DNA from: Caryophanales bacterium UBA1427
GTDB taxonomy: Bacteria > Bacillota_I > Bacilli_A > ML615J-28 > CAG-313
Reading direction: 5' to 3'
DNA length: 64,000 bases
NCBI GenBank assembly: GCA_002329485.1
Contig: DCTZ01000028.1
Coordinates: 10,080-74,079 of the forward strand
Shown: piece by piece, positions 52,013 through 62,500 of the stretch
Position numbering within the stretch: position 1 is the stretch's first letter
How the letters are laid out: each line of letters opens with the position of its first letter
The notes under the pieces: model-generated
The model's database searches: none
The model's input: the letters and a program-made list of their open reading frames with translations, nothing else
What the model was told of the DNA's origin: nothing
Program-made: the position numbers and the translations under genes

Positions 52013-54142
52013 TTAGAAAATCGAGAAGAGGACAAACAAACCGCTCAGCAAGCTTGCAACCAAGCTTACGACAGTGATTTGCGTATTGATGCTCGGACCG
52101 GCCGTATCTTTGAACGGGTCGCCGACGGTATCGCCGATAACGGCTGCTTTATGGGCATCGCTTCCTTTACCGCCGTTGTGGCCGGATTCAACGAATTTCT
52201 TGCTGTTGTCCCAAAGACCGCCGCTGTTGCTCATAAAGAGAGCAAGCAACAATCCGCTGACAATATTGCCCGCAAGATAACCGCCGATTGCATGGATTCC
52301 GCCTACGAATCCAACCACAATTGTGAGAAGGATGGCAAACAAACCGGCCGGAATCAATTCTTTCAAGGCACCTTCGGTTGCGATTTCGATACATTTGCCG
52401 TAATCGGCTTCAACGCCTTCTTCGCCTTCTTTAAGACCTACGATTTCTTCAAATTGGCGATGGATTTCGCTAACCATTCTTTGGGCGTTGCGATCAACCC
52501 CAAGCATCAGAAGCGCACTGAAGACAGCCGGGACTGCGGCACCGATAATCATTCCGAAGAAGACAATCGGATTCATGATATCAAAGGCTTTGATCAATTC
52601 GGCTGCCGGACCCCGCAAATCGATAATATGCGCATTGGCTTCCGAAACGAAAGCACCGAGCAGAGCAATAACGGTCAACCCTGCTGCCCCGATGGCAAAA
52701 CCTTTGGTAACGGCTTTAACGGTATTGCCCGCTGAGTCGAGGCTATCGGTGATTTCGACAACATCTTCGCCGAGATTGCCCATTTCCGCAAGCCCTCTTG
52801 CGTTATCGACAATCGGTCCGTATGCATCGTTACTGATAATCATACCGACAATCGAAAGCATTCCGACGGCCGCCATGGAAATACCGAACATTCCGTATTC
52901 GTTCGTAAGATTCGGATCAATCAATGCGCCTAATTTATAGGCAACCAAAGCGGAAATAGCGATACCGATCATGGCAGGGAGAATGCTTAAGAAACCGTAG
53001 CTGACACCGGAAAGAATGGTGAAAGCTGGTCCCGATTCGCTGGCTTTCGCAACATTTCGAACCGGCCGCTTTTCGTCGTTGGTGAAGAAGTCGGTAACGA
53101 TACCGATGATAACACCGACAAACAGACCGACCATTGCGGCGCCGTAGATGGCCCATTCGAAATCAAAGAGAAGCGTGGCAAGAGCCGTCAACACCGCGTA
53201 GATTGCGGTTGTTATATATGTACTCTTGTTCAGAGCCGAGGTAGGGCCGCTCTTTTTGCCCATTCTGGCAAAACTTACGCCGATGATTGAGGAAAGAAGT
53301 CCGAGAAAAGCATAGCAGAAAACCATCGGAACAAGTTTTGAGTTATTGGTCGTGCTGGCCAAAGAAACCGCCATAACCAAAGCTGCCGCCATCGATGCGA
53401 CATTGGAGTCAAACAGGTCTGCTCCCATTCCGGCAACGTCACCGACGTTGTCCCCAACGTTATCCGCAATAACCGCCGGATTTCTCGGGTCGTCTTCCGG
53501 AATGCCCAATTCGACTTTTCCGGTTAAATCGGCGCTGATGTCGGCGGTTTTGGTAAATATTCCGCCGCCGGCCTTCGCAAACAAAGCAAGGCTGGAAGCA
53601 CCGAAACTGAAGCCTAAAATCATGGTTGAATCCTTGGTAATCAAATATACTAATGTAACACCTAGCAGACTGGCGCCGACAACGGCCATACCCATAACCG
53701 CTCCGCCGCGGAAACCCGTTAGGAAGCTTGGCTTAATGCCTTCTTTGGCGGCTTCGGCAGTTTTGACGTTGGCGATTGTGGCAATATCAATACCGATTTT
53801 ACCGGCGATTGCACTGAAAACCGTACCGGCAAGATAAGATATTGTCATGCCTACGTTGGCTAATAAATCTTTCCCGAATGCATTTTGGAAATCCCATTTC
53901 CAAATCGGTTTTGGTAAGAAGATAAGAATCAGTACGGCTGCCACTCCGGCAAACTTGGCCAATACCTTATATTCTTTTTTCAAGAAAACATTTGCGCCAG
54001 ACCGGATTAATTTTCCGACATGGGCAATTTTCGGATTGTTTGATGGTTGCTTTTTGACCCAGGTATAAAGCCAAAAAGCAAAAGCAAAGGCACCGACAGA
54101 AATGACAAGACTAGCAATTAAATAATAGTACAGTTCATTCAT
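52013..54142 (-). CDS. hppA: Membrane-bound ion-pumping pyrophosphatase, K+-independent type
   Basis: HppA uses pyrophosphate hydrolysis to pump H+ (or Na+) across the membrane. The 709-residue protein has about 16 membrane segments. Catalytic loops are intact: ISADLTGKVELGIPEDDPRNPAVIADNVGDNVGDVAGM, DNARGLAEM, and DTVGDPFKDTAGPS near the C-terminus. The sequence GNTVKAVTKGFAIG carries Lys where K+-dependent enzymes have Ala, with Thr three residues on; both mark the K+-independent class, generally H+ pumps. The ATG at 54142 has GGAG nine bases upstream. It saves energy in fermenters that make much PPi. Confidence 0.96.
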   Translation of the reverse strand: MNELYYYLIASLVISVGAFAFAFWLYTWVKKQPSNNPKIAHVGKLIRSGANVFLKKEYKVLAKFAGVAAVLILIFLPKPIWKWDFQNAFGKDLLANVGMTISYLAGTVFSAIAGKIGIDIATIANVKTAEAAKEGIKPSFLTGFRGGAVMGMAVVGASLLGVTLVYLITKDSTMILGFSFGASSLALFAKAGGGIFTKTADISADLTGKVELGIPEDDPRNPAVIADNVGDNVGDVAGMGADLFDSNVASMAAALVMAVSLASTTNNSKLVPMVFCYAFLGLLSSIIGVSFARMGKKSGPTSALNKSTYITTAIYAVLTALATLLFDFEWAIYGAAMVGLFVGVIIGIVTDFFTNDEKRPVRNVAKASESGPAFTILSGVSYGFLSILPAMIGIAISALVAYKLGALIDPNLTNEYGMFGISMAAVGMLSIVGMIISNDAYGPIVDNARGLAEMGNLGEDVVEITDSLDSAGNTVKAVTKGFAIGAAGLTVIALLGAFVSEANAHIIDLRGPAAELIKAFDIMNPIVFFGMIIGAAVPAVFSALLMLGVDRNAQRMVSEIHRQFEEIVGLKEGEEGVEADYGKCIEIATEGALKELIPAGLFAILLTIVVGFVGGIHAIGGYLAGNIVSGLLLALFMSNSGGLWDNSKKFVESGHNGGKGSDAHKAAVIGDTVGDPFKDTAGPSINTQITVVSLVASLLSGLFVLFSIF

Positions 54143-54173
54143 TGTTTTCATCTCCATTCATCAGTATACCATT

Positions 54174-54202
54174 ATTTTACCACTTTTACGGCAATTTATC
54201 AA
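54174..54202 (-). promoter_or_regulatory. SigA-type promoter of hppA
   Basis: TTGATA (54197-54202) and the extended -10 TGGTAAAAT (hexamer 54174-54179) on the minus strand are 17 bases apart. Confidence 0.7.
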
Positions 54203-54302
54203 TCTAAATTGTTAAAAAATGGTTTTGTGGTTTGAGGGCTGTTTTTTAACAAAACAGAGTAAAAAAGAGAAGCAAAGGGAATAAACGAAGTTTTTTTAAA
54301 AT

Positions 54303-54863
54303 TTATTTTTTAATCTTGGTAACGTATTTTTTCGTTTTTTGCTTTAAGGTTTCGATTACTTCTTCTTTTCCGCTCAAAAAGGTGTTTTTGTTGACGCAAA
54401 AAGCAACCGTGGCCTGAAGAAACAAGAAAAGATAATCGTCGGTTTCCACGACTTTCGAAAAGACTGGGTATTCAAAATCCGAGAAACCTTCCTGCGTATC
54501 GGATTTGGCGCTGATGTAAACTTTGTCATCAAAGAATCGGAAAGTCAAAACAGCATTCTGATTGACTTTGACATTGGCATCGACAGCCCGTTTCAAATTC
54601 TTTTTGATAATCCAAAACATTAACGGAAAGAAGATTACGCCCATCGCAAGCATGGTGACGGCTAAAACGAAATCTTCATCCTGACCGAAGATCCAGATAG
54701 TTAAACCGCTTAATATCGTGATAATCATTCCCCCGAACAAAATCCTAAAAGCGGGCTTGCTGGAAATCTCGTTTAAGGCGACAAAAGTCTCAACCAAATA
54801 CTCGGTCCGGTTTTCGCCGATCATGGCAGCGGTTTCCTGACCCGACAAATTGAAATCATCCAT
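54303..54863 (-). CDS. YcxB-like membrane protein
   Basis: The 186-residue protein has two close membrane segments (about residues 42-62 and 66-88), a soluble N-terminal stretch and a C-terminal domain resembling the YcxB-like fold: NAVLTFRFFDDKVYISAKSD, FEYPVFSKVVETDDYLFLFL. An AAAGGAG site precedes the ATG. It is in the same orientation as hppA and the flotillin gene but separated by intergenic DNA, including the flotillin terminator. Function unknown. Confidence 0.7.
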   Translation of the reverse strand: MDDFNLSGQETAAMIGENRTEYLVETFVALNEISSKPAFRILFGGMIITILSGLTIWIFGQDEDFVLAVTMLAMGVIFFPLMFWIIKKNLKRAVDANVKVNQNAVLTFRFFDDKVYISAKSDTQEGFSDFEYPVFSKVVETDDYLFLFLQATVAFCVNKNTFLSGKEEVIETLKQKTKKYVTKIKK

Positions 54864-54962
54864 AATTTTTCTCCTTTTTCAATATGATATGTTTATTTTA
54901 ACACTATTTGCCAAGAGATTCAACGTTTTAAGTAAAAAGGGCTTGTTTTCGTAAACTAAAAA

Positions 54963-54990
54963 TAACAGGCAAGGAGGTTCCTTGCCTGAA
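54963..54990 (-). terminator. Terminator after flotillin gene
   Basis: CAGGCAAGGA pairs perfectly with TCCTTGCCTG on the minus strand; TTATTTTT follows. Confidence 0.8.
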
Positions 54991-55010
54991 TTATTTGATT
55001 TTTTAAAGGA

Positions 55011-56426
55011 TTATTCGGTTTCCAAAGGGTCCTGAGGTTCCTTCTTTTCCATGATTTTTCCGCCGAGGTAACCGGCTAAAACCGACTTCAAGTCAAGACC
55101 AAGCGATTGTTGAATGCTTTGGGTAACTTGAGAAGTAATGGTATTGATTTCTTCCGCAAGTCTGGCGCTGTTTCCTTCGCCGTACATGGTGATGGAACCG
55201 ATCTTGCTGAAGGCATCCCCGATAGGTTCGGCAGCTGCCCGAATCATTTCCGGGAGAACATTGCTGTTGAGGATTAATTCGAGAATCGAGGCGTTTTCCA
55301 TCTTCTTCATCGCCAAAGCTTTTCTTTCGATAGCTTCGGCTTCGGCAGCACCGATGGCAAGGATTCCCGCAGCTTTTTGTTCGGCCATGATTCTTTCGGC
55401 TTCGGCTTTGGCTTTTAAAGCTTCGGCTTCTTGAATGGCTTTGAATTTTTCCGCTTCGGCTTTAATCTTTTCGGCTTCAGCTGCTTGTTGAAGTTCGAAT
55501 TTTGTGGCTTCAGCTGCACGTTGGCGTTCGAATAAGGCTGCGGCAGCAGCTTGTTCTTTAGCATACTTTTCGGCTTCCGCTTTTTTCTTTATTTCGGCTT
55601 CCAAGCGTTTTTCGCGGAGTTCTACTTCTTTTTGTCCGAGTTCGACTTCGCGTTCTCTCTTCGCGATATCCGCATTAATCGATGCGATATATATATCTTG
55701 GAGACGTTTTTGCTTTTCGAGTTCGTATGCGGCATCGGCCATGGCTCTGGCTGAATCGGATTGAACTTTGAGATCGGATTCTCTTAAGGAGAGGGCGGTG
55801 TTTTGTTCGATGATTCTGGTCTTTGCGTCCGCATCCGCTTTATTGGCATTCTTTTGGATTTGAGCAATATTGTCAACACCGAGATTTTGGATAACGCCGT
55901 TTTTGTCGGAGAAATTTTGAATTGTCAGGTTGATAATATCGATACCCATTTTCTGCATGTCTGGAAGGGCATTTTCGGTAACCCGTTGGGCAAACAAGTC
56001 GCGGTTTTGAACCAAATCGGTTAACTTGATCTGACCGATGATTTCCCGCATATTACCTTCGAGAACTTCCCGACAGGTGTTCTTGATTCCTTCGAGGCTT
56101 TCCTGCAAAAAGATTTGCGATGCTTTAGCTAAAGCTTCCGGTTCGGAACTAATTTTGATGTTTGCTACGCCGTCAACAAAGATGTCGATAAATTCGTTTG
56201 TAGGAACAGCTGATGCTGTTTTGATATCGACCTGGATTAAATTTAGCGGTATTTTGTCAATCCGTTCGAAGAACGGCAATCTGAATCCTGCTTCACCAAT
56301 CAATACTCTTTGTTTTCTTGGTCCTGTAATAATAAAAGCTGTGTCAGGCGGAGCTTTTACGTAGGAAACGGCTATCAGGATAAAAATTAGAACAACAATT
56401 CCGGCAACAAGTAAAAATATTTCCAT
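55011..56426 (-). CDS. floT: Flotillin-like membrane scaffold protein
   Basis: The 471-residue protein has one N-terminal membrane segment (4-24), a PHB/SPFH domain (about 25-200), and a long coiled-coil region (about 210-370) rich in Glu-Ala repeats such as KAEAEKYAKEQAAAAA and EAEKIKAEAEK, then a flotillin C-terminus. Flotillins gather membrane proteins in ordered domains; in Bacillus they help signalling and sporulation. No NfeD-type partner gene is adjacent. An extended -10 promoter lies at 56458-56463 and a terminator follows. Confidence 0.94.
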   Translation of the reverse strand: MEIFLLVAGIVVLIFILIAVSYVKAPPDTAFIITGPRKQRVLIGEAGFRLPFFERIDKIPLNLIQVDIKTASAVPTNEFIDIFVDGVANIKISSEPEALAKASQIFLQESLEGIKNTCREVLEGNMREIIGQIKLTDLVQNRDLFAQRVTENALPDMQKMGIDIINLTIQNFSDKNGVIQNLGVDNIAQIQKNANKADADAKTRIIEQNTALSLRESDLKVQSDSARAMADAAYELEKQKRLQDIYIASINADIAKREREVELGQKEVELREKRLEAEIKKKAEAEKYAKEQAAAAALFERQRAAEATKFELQQAAEAEKIKAEAEKFKAIQEAEALKAKAEAERIMAEQKAAGILAIGAAEAEAIERKALAMKKMENASILELILNSNVLPEMIRAAAEPIGDAFSKIGSITMYGEGNSARLAEEINTITSQVTQSIQQSLGLDLKSVLAGYLGGKIMEKKEPQDPLETE

Positions 56427-56457
56427 TTCAATCTCCTTTCTATGATTTTGATACTCT

Positions 56458-56463
56458 ATTATA
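56458..56463 (-). promoter_or_regulatory. Extended -10 promoter of flotillin gene
   Basis: TGATATAAT on the minus strand, about 35 bases before the ATG, with a weak TTCTTT 17 bases upstream of the hexamer. Confidence 0.6.
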
Positions 56464-56528
56464 TCATATTTTAATAAAGTAAAGAACTTTTTTATAATTT
56501 TGCAATGATTTGTTTACTGGTAAATAAT

Positions 56529-56557
56529 GGCAGAACCAAACCGTGGCTTGGTTCTGC
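56529..56557 (-). terminator. Terminator-like hairpin after giant surface protein
   Basis: GGCAGAACCA pairs with TGGTTCTGCC on the minus strand. Only ATTATTT follows, so the U-tract is imperfect. Confidence 0.65.
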
Positions 56558-56567
56558 CTTTAATCGG

Positions 56568-59500
56568 TTAATCGTCCCAACTTGCGTATTCGTCGTACAA
56601 CCCCCATTTTTTGTCTTGGGTGGTCGGCTTTATGACAATGGCAAGGGTTCTGGTGATTGGGTCGGCAGTAGGATTATAAACGAAATAATATAATCCGCTG
56701 AAGCCCTCTGCCACCGTATCCATGTCCGGCAATTTATAGGCATCGATTTTCCAATCCGTCACGCCGGCAGGCATAATATACATTTCATAATGATAGCGTT
56801 CGCCAGGTGTTTGTGTTTCCGTTTGAGGTCCGACATAACGCGGAGTAAACAGGTTGAAGTTATATGCTCCAGAACTACTGCGTCCGAAACGATAGATTAG
56901 GTTTTCGTCGTCGGTTATGAAAAAATATAAGGAAGCCTGAATATCGATTTCGGTGAAATGCGATTCGTTGATCCCTTCAGGGAAGTCATATACTGTTGGG
57001 CCTGTAGTTGCAAATCCGGATAAGTTATAGTTTTTCATCGAAATCAACAAGACATTGTTGCGAATCGGTGAAGTTGCAGCCTTAGCATCTATTATAGTTC
57101 CGTTCGGCATTTCATAGTAGATTTCGAAACGCAAAGTAACATTGTACTTAATATCCGTTACCGTTATAAAGTAATCGACCGTTTGTTGTCCGTCTTCCGA
57201 CGTTACCCGATAATGCACAACCTTCAATTCGTCAATTTCACTTCCAGTAAAATCGTCGTATAAATTATCGACAAAATTACCGCTTTTCGGATCGTACCTT
57301 TGGATAGTCGCACCAAACGGCAAGAAGAAGCGTGGGCTGTAATTTTCAAGAATAATATCCGAAACTTTACCGTCGATTCTAAAATTTGTAATTCCCGCTG
57401 AAATCGTATCCGCATAATCAATTCCATCAGCGTAAATTCTTGGGTCATATGCATCGCTTGGATTTCCGTATTGGTCAGAAATCCTGATAATCGGATATTG
57501 ATAAATAATTTCTTGGTCTGTTAATGTGAATTTAATATCCAGTAAGTAAGCGCTGCTTCCTGCTAATTTGGTTACTTCGATTTGACCCAAAGGATAACTT
57601 ACTTCCGCAGTTCTTGCAAGATAAAATTTATACGTTTTTAGGCCAGGTTCAAGTTCTCCGCTTATGTACATTAAGAAACGGTCAATGTGTTCACCTTCAA
57701 ATATTTCGGTTTCGTCAAAATAAAACCGGTTGGCTGTTTGGCCAATATATACCTCGAAGAACACTTGTTGATAGAGGGTGTTGTCATAAAATTTGAAGTC
57801 GATGGCGATTTGGGAAAGCACGGCTTCTCTTTCAATCGCAAAAGAAGGAGTTGCTTGATAGTTGTCGTTCAAATATACATCCATCGGTTCAAGGTTGCGT
57901 TCCAAGATGTTGTGGGTGACTGTTCTGTTATTATTCGTTTCGTTTCGTATGTTATATGTTAAAACATATTGTACCTTTCCTCCCCCATATTGATATCGAA
58001 CCGAGGCGTTGGTTATTGTCACAAAAGGAGCAAATCGGATTTCATTGATAATTTTTTCGCCGTTCAGCAAAAGTTCATAATATTTATTGTCGACGTAACT
58101 GTAAGTCTGTCCTCCTTGAACATATGTATATTCGCTATCAAAATACACAGGATTTAAAGTTAATGTTTGATTTGTTGTTGTTACGCCCGGCATAATGTAA
58201 CCGAATTCGGTGTAGGTTGTAAATGAGGAACTGCCGATTCTTTCAAATGAATTGATTAAGCCTTCCAAATCGTTTGAAAAATGTGCATGATTTACATTGA
58301 TAATATCAAAACTGTTTGAAGCACTCTTGTCAACCCTTATTGATCTTATCGAACTATTATCAAAATAACTGTACCTGATTCGATAATTACCGCCTATTAA
58401 TAAATCGCTGAATTCGATTAAGAATCCGAAATCGTGTTCGTTGCCGCTTGCCGGAATTAAGGTGACATTATAGAACTTCGGATCAATTGTGGCAAGGACT
58501 GTAGATGATGATGAACTTTCCATCAATTGAATATCATGTATCTTCGGTACATGACCTAATGGTAATAACCCTTGAATGGTAGTATTTGAACCTCTCATTA
58601 GAACTTGAATAGAACCGCTTGGAAAAACCGAATAAGAAGAAGAAACCGAGTAATTGTCACCAAATGATGTAACACGCGGTAATGTTGTTGTAGAATTTAA
58701 AGTGATAAGCGCGCTTGTTGAAATAGGTGTAGAACTTCTGTTGATACTAACTTGGAACACTTCAAAATATTTTCCTTGCGAAAAAATATTTTCGTCCATA
58801 ATGCTGAGTTCCGAATAAACTTTTATATTGAAGGTGATTGTGCCGCTGGAAGGAGGATTTGTATTTTCATATATAAATTTCAAATCCTCGTCATCGAGGA
58901 TATCGCTTGAACGGTTCAAATATGCGGTTTTAAGCGTTTTGTATCCGTCATCATCTTCTTTATCTATATCTTTTGCAATTATAGCATTTTTGGAAAGCGC
59001 ATTGAATTTTATTTCGTAATACAAATCAATTAGCGGACTAGGAAAAGCGCTTGTACTTACGTTGAAAGTAATTTTTTTGTTTGTGTAATCGATTGAGCCC
59101 CCAACCAGTGTCGGAGATCTGCCGCTAGCTCGAGGATCATATAAGGTTAATTGAGCAACTGAAGTTGAATCATCTAAAGGCAAAATCAAAGCTTTGTCAT
59201 TGTACCTTATCTGGAACATACTCAAATAAGCGCTATTTACCTTATCCGCATATTCGTCGCCTTCCGTTATTTTTTGATCTATTCCCACATTATTGAAATC
59301 GATAAACCTAAATTCTGATTCGTCAAGTTTAAACAAATTGTTGATTTCAATATTGGAAGGTAATGCCGTTCCGTCCAAACTACCTGCACTGCTTGCGAGT
59401 ACATACATTCCATAAGCGTCCTCATCGATATTTTTTAAAAGGTTATCTGATAGGACGTCACGTGCAACCGGATAAATGAATTTGGTGTTTGCCGAAGCCA

Positions 59501-62500
59501 TTAAAGGAAAACTCGGATCAAAAATATATCTTCCGCCAATATTGTTTTCATCATCGTAAATCAATTCAATTGGATATTTATATGTTTCATTATTTGTTGG
59601 AGGAGTGGTACTCGATCCATTACTGATAGTAACCCTTGTGGTTGTTGTTCGCGTGTAATTGTTTCTTATTATGTAACCTTGATTTGTACCGCTTGAAATA
59701 ATTTCGTTAGTTTGAAGACCAAAAAGCGAAAGTGTTAAACTGGTGTTTAAAGTATCGCCTGTTATATCCAAAATTTTTCCGTTGACATAAATTGACCGAT
59801 TTACGGTTTTTATAGCCGTTTTACCGCCTATATCGATTACAGATCTCGACAATATTTGGTCTTCGATAACCGAATTTGGTGAACTCTCATCAACTTCAAT
59901 ACCCGTCACATAATAGGGGCTGCTTGATCTTGTTCTTCTTACATAAAAAGTCACATTTGCGTTTGTAAATCGGTATATAACCTGTTTCTGATAATACCAA
60001 CCTGCAACAACATAATTAGTGGTATCGTTTCTTCTAGCGGTATAATAAGTTGGAAGGGTAGTACCGCTCGGATGCAACCGATAATATGACCGGCTTACCG
60101 AAATGGAGTTCATATCAACTCTTCCTATGAAATCGACCATTTCATCCATATTCATTACGTTATTAAACGTGGTTGAACGCATTACACCATTACGACCGCG
60201 TTGCAAACGGCCTATAAATCCACCAAAACCGCGTTTTGTATTGTGATAAATTGCTAGATCATATTCAACTCCGTTGATTACATAAGGGAACAAAAATTCT
60301 TCGTCACCATCTTCATAATAGTTTTCATCCTCATCAAAATTGATATTTTCATCATATATGATACTACCGAAATTTGCTTGTTTAGCTGCTTTTACTCTTC
60401 CATAATGAACTGCTGTATTTATATCAACAGTAGTTATCACGGGATTAGTTTCATTTTTTGGTCTACCGATAATGTATGTTGCTCCTATTACTCCCCCTGC
60501 AACATCAGTTGAAACAATTGTTCCGTGATTAATCATTCGAACCATTTTGGTAAGACCGTAACCTACAACGCCTCCGGCGGAAGCAAAAGTGCCTGGTCGG
60601 TCATAGTTTGCGTACCTTGCATCAGCTCCGGTACCCGGATCCCCTTGAAATTGACCAATCGATTGAGTGATTGCAAAAACATTTCCGTAATTTAAACCGT
60701 TGGACAATTCGCTTTGGCCAATCGGATCGCTTGCACCGACAATCCCTTTACAATATGGTCCGTTTTGGATAGCATTTGTATCGCTGAGGTTTTCAAAAGT
60801 TCCCGCGGCCAGTTCCGCTGATAGCGCAATACCCAAAACACCGCCGCTTCGAACATATTCTTTTGCTCTACCGAAAATATTTCCTGAATTTATTGTATCG
60901 GTAATTTTTGCAGTGCCGTTTGTAAACCCTTGCTTATATCCTGTTAAAATAGTTGCATCGATGTTTCCAAGTGCTGCAGAAATTCCACCCAAAACCAATC
61001 CGCCTTCAAAGTTTATTACTATTCCTCCGTGAATAGAAGAGTTAGATGTAGTATTCGGGCTTGGTTTAATTGTTCCCGCAAAATTAGACCTTGAAGTGGT
61101 ATTGGAATTGTAATAAATCAGGTTTCCGCTGTTTGCGGCGTCTTGAATTAAATTGTAATTGATTGTGGTTATTCCTCCAATATAAGAATTGGCGGTTCCG
61201 GTTATGGATTCTTGAAGTGCTTCTGTTTCTTCCAAATCACTGGAAATATTTCCGTAATTGAATACGTTTCTGATTTCGCCGACATTCAGATTGACTAATC
61301 CGGACACAAACAAATTATTTATTTGTCCATACCGACCTACGTACCCTTCATGTGAATAACTGGTTCCGTAAACATAACTGATTTTCGTATCGCTTGTAAT
61401 ATTGTAAGTATAAATGTTACCGTCATTAACGACATTGGTCATTGTGTGAGGCCCATTCACGTAAGACAATATCCAAGTTATACCCGCGACAAAAATATCT
61501 CCTCCGGTACTGCCAAAGTTAGATAATTTTATATCGCCGGAATTGATGACATTTTCGTAATCAACTTTTGTTGCTTGAGTGATATTGGATATTCTTAATT
61601 GAGCATTTATGGTAATTTCGGATGTTTCTGTTCCCACGGTTAAATTACCGGTATTATCCACATAAAGAAGTTTAGCCGGAGCATCTTTTACCGATGTAAA
61701 AAATGGCGCTAATGTGATTACATCCGGGTTTGAAAAACCTTGCATAGAATCAAAAAAATCGGAATCAAAAACATAACTTTGGGTATTATATGCTCTGCTC
61801 AATTCTATTCCGGTCGTACTGTTGTCAACAACGGTGGAAGCATAATAAATGTTATTATTATGGGTTTGGTAATTGAAACCGGTGATATCAAAACCGTTTT
61901 GATTGGACATGTATGATATTTTTGCAAGTTCTTCGGTAGTGTTTGCAACACCGATTCCGGCTGCAAATATATATGTTAAGCCGTTTATTAGGTTGCCTTT
62001 AATCAAACCTTCATTGACAAAATTGCCGTTATGGACTTCGGTACCATTATTGAGTTTAAAACCATATCCCTTTACGCTGCCGAAAATTCCCCCGACAAAT
62101 TGATGAACAAGAATTTCATCAGTTGTTTCGGTGTCCGGGACGCCTTCAAACCGGTTTGCATCGACCATTCCTTTGTTGTTCAGATATATCAGTTTGTTTG
62201 TATTTGCAATTGGTGCGGTCGATGGATTTATATTATTGATTTCACCGATAATACCGCCGGTATAAGTTTTTACGGTATCCGGAGAAAGATAATTATTATT
62301 AACCGAACCGACACCAGTAACATACCCACGGTTTTGCGAGAACTCAATTGTCAAACTTCCTTGATTGGTACCTACCAAACCACCAACATAAAATTGGGCA
62401 TTGACGGCTTTATAATTAAAATCGTGCAACCCACCGTTTATGGTTCCGATACTATGAACATAAGATAACTTTCCCGAAGCAATTCCAACGATTCCTCCGG

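Noticed and set aside
54240..54275. Hairpin CTGTTTT/AAAACAG after the YcxB-like gene as a terminator
   Set aside because: No U-tract follows on the minus strand and the stem is A/T-rich.
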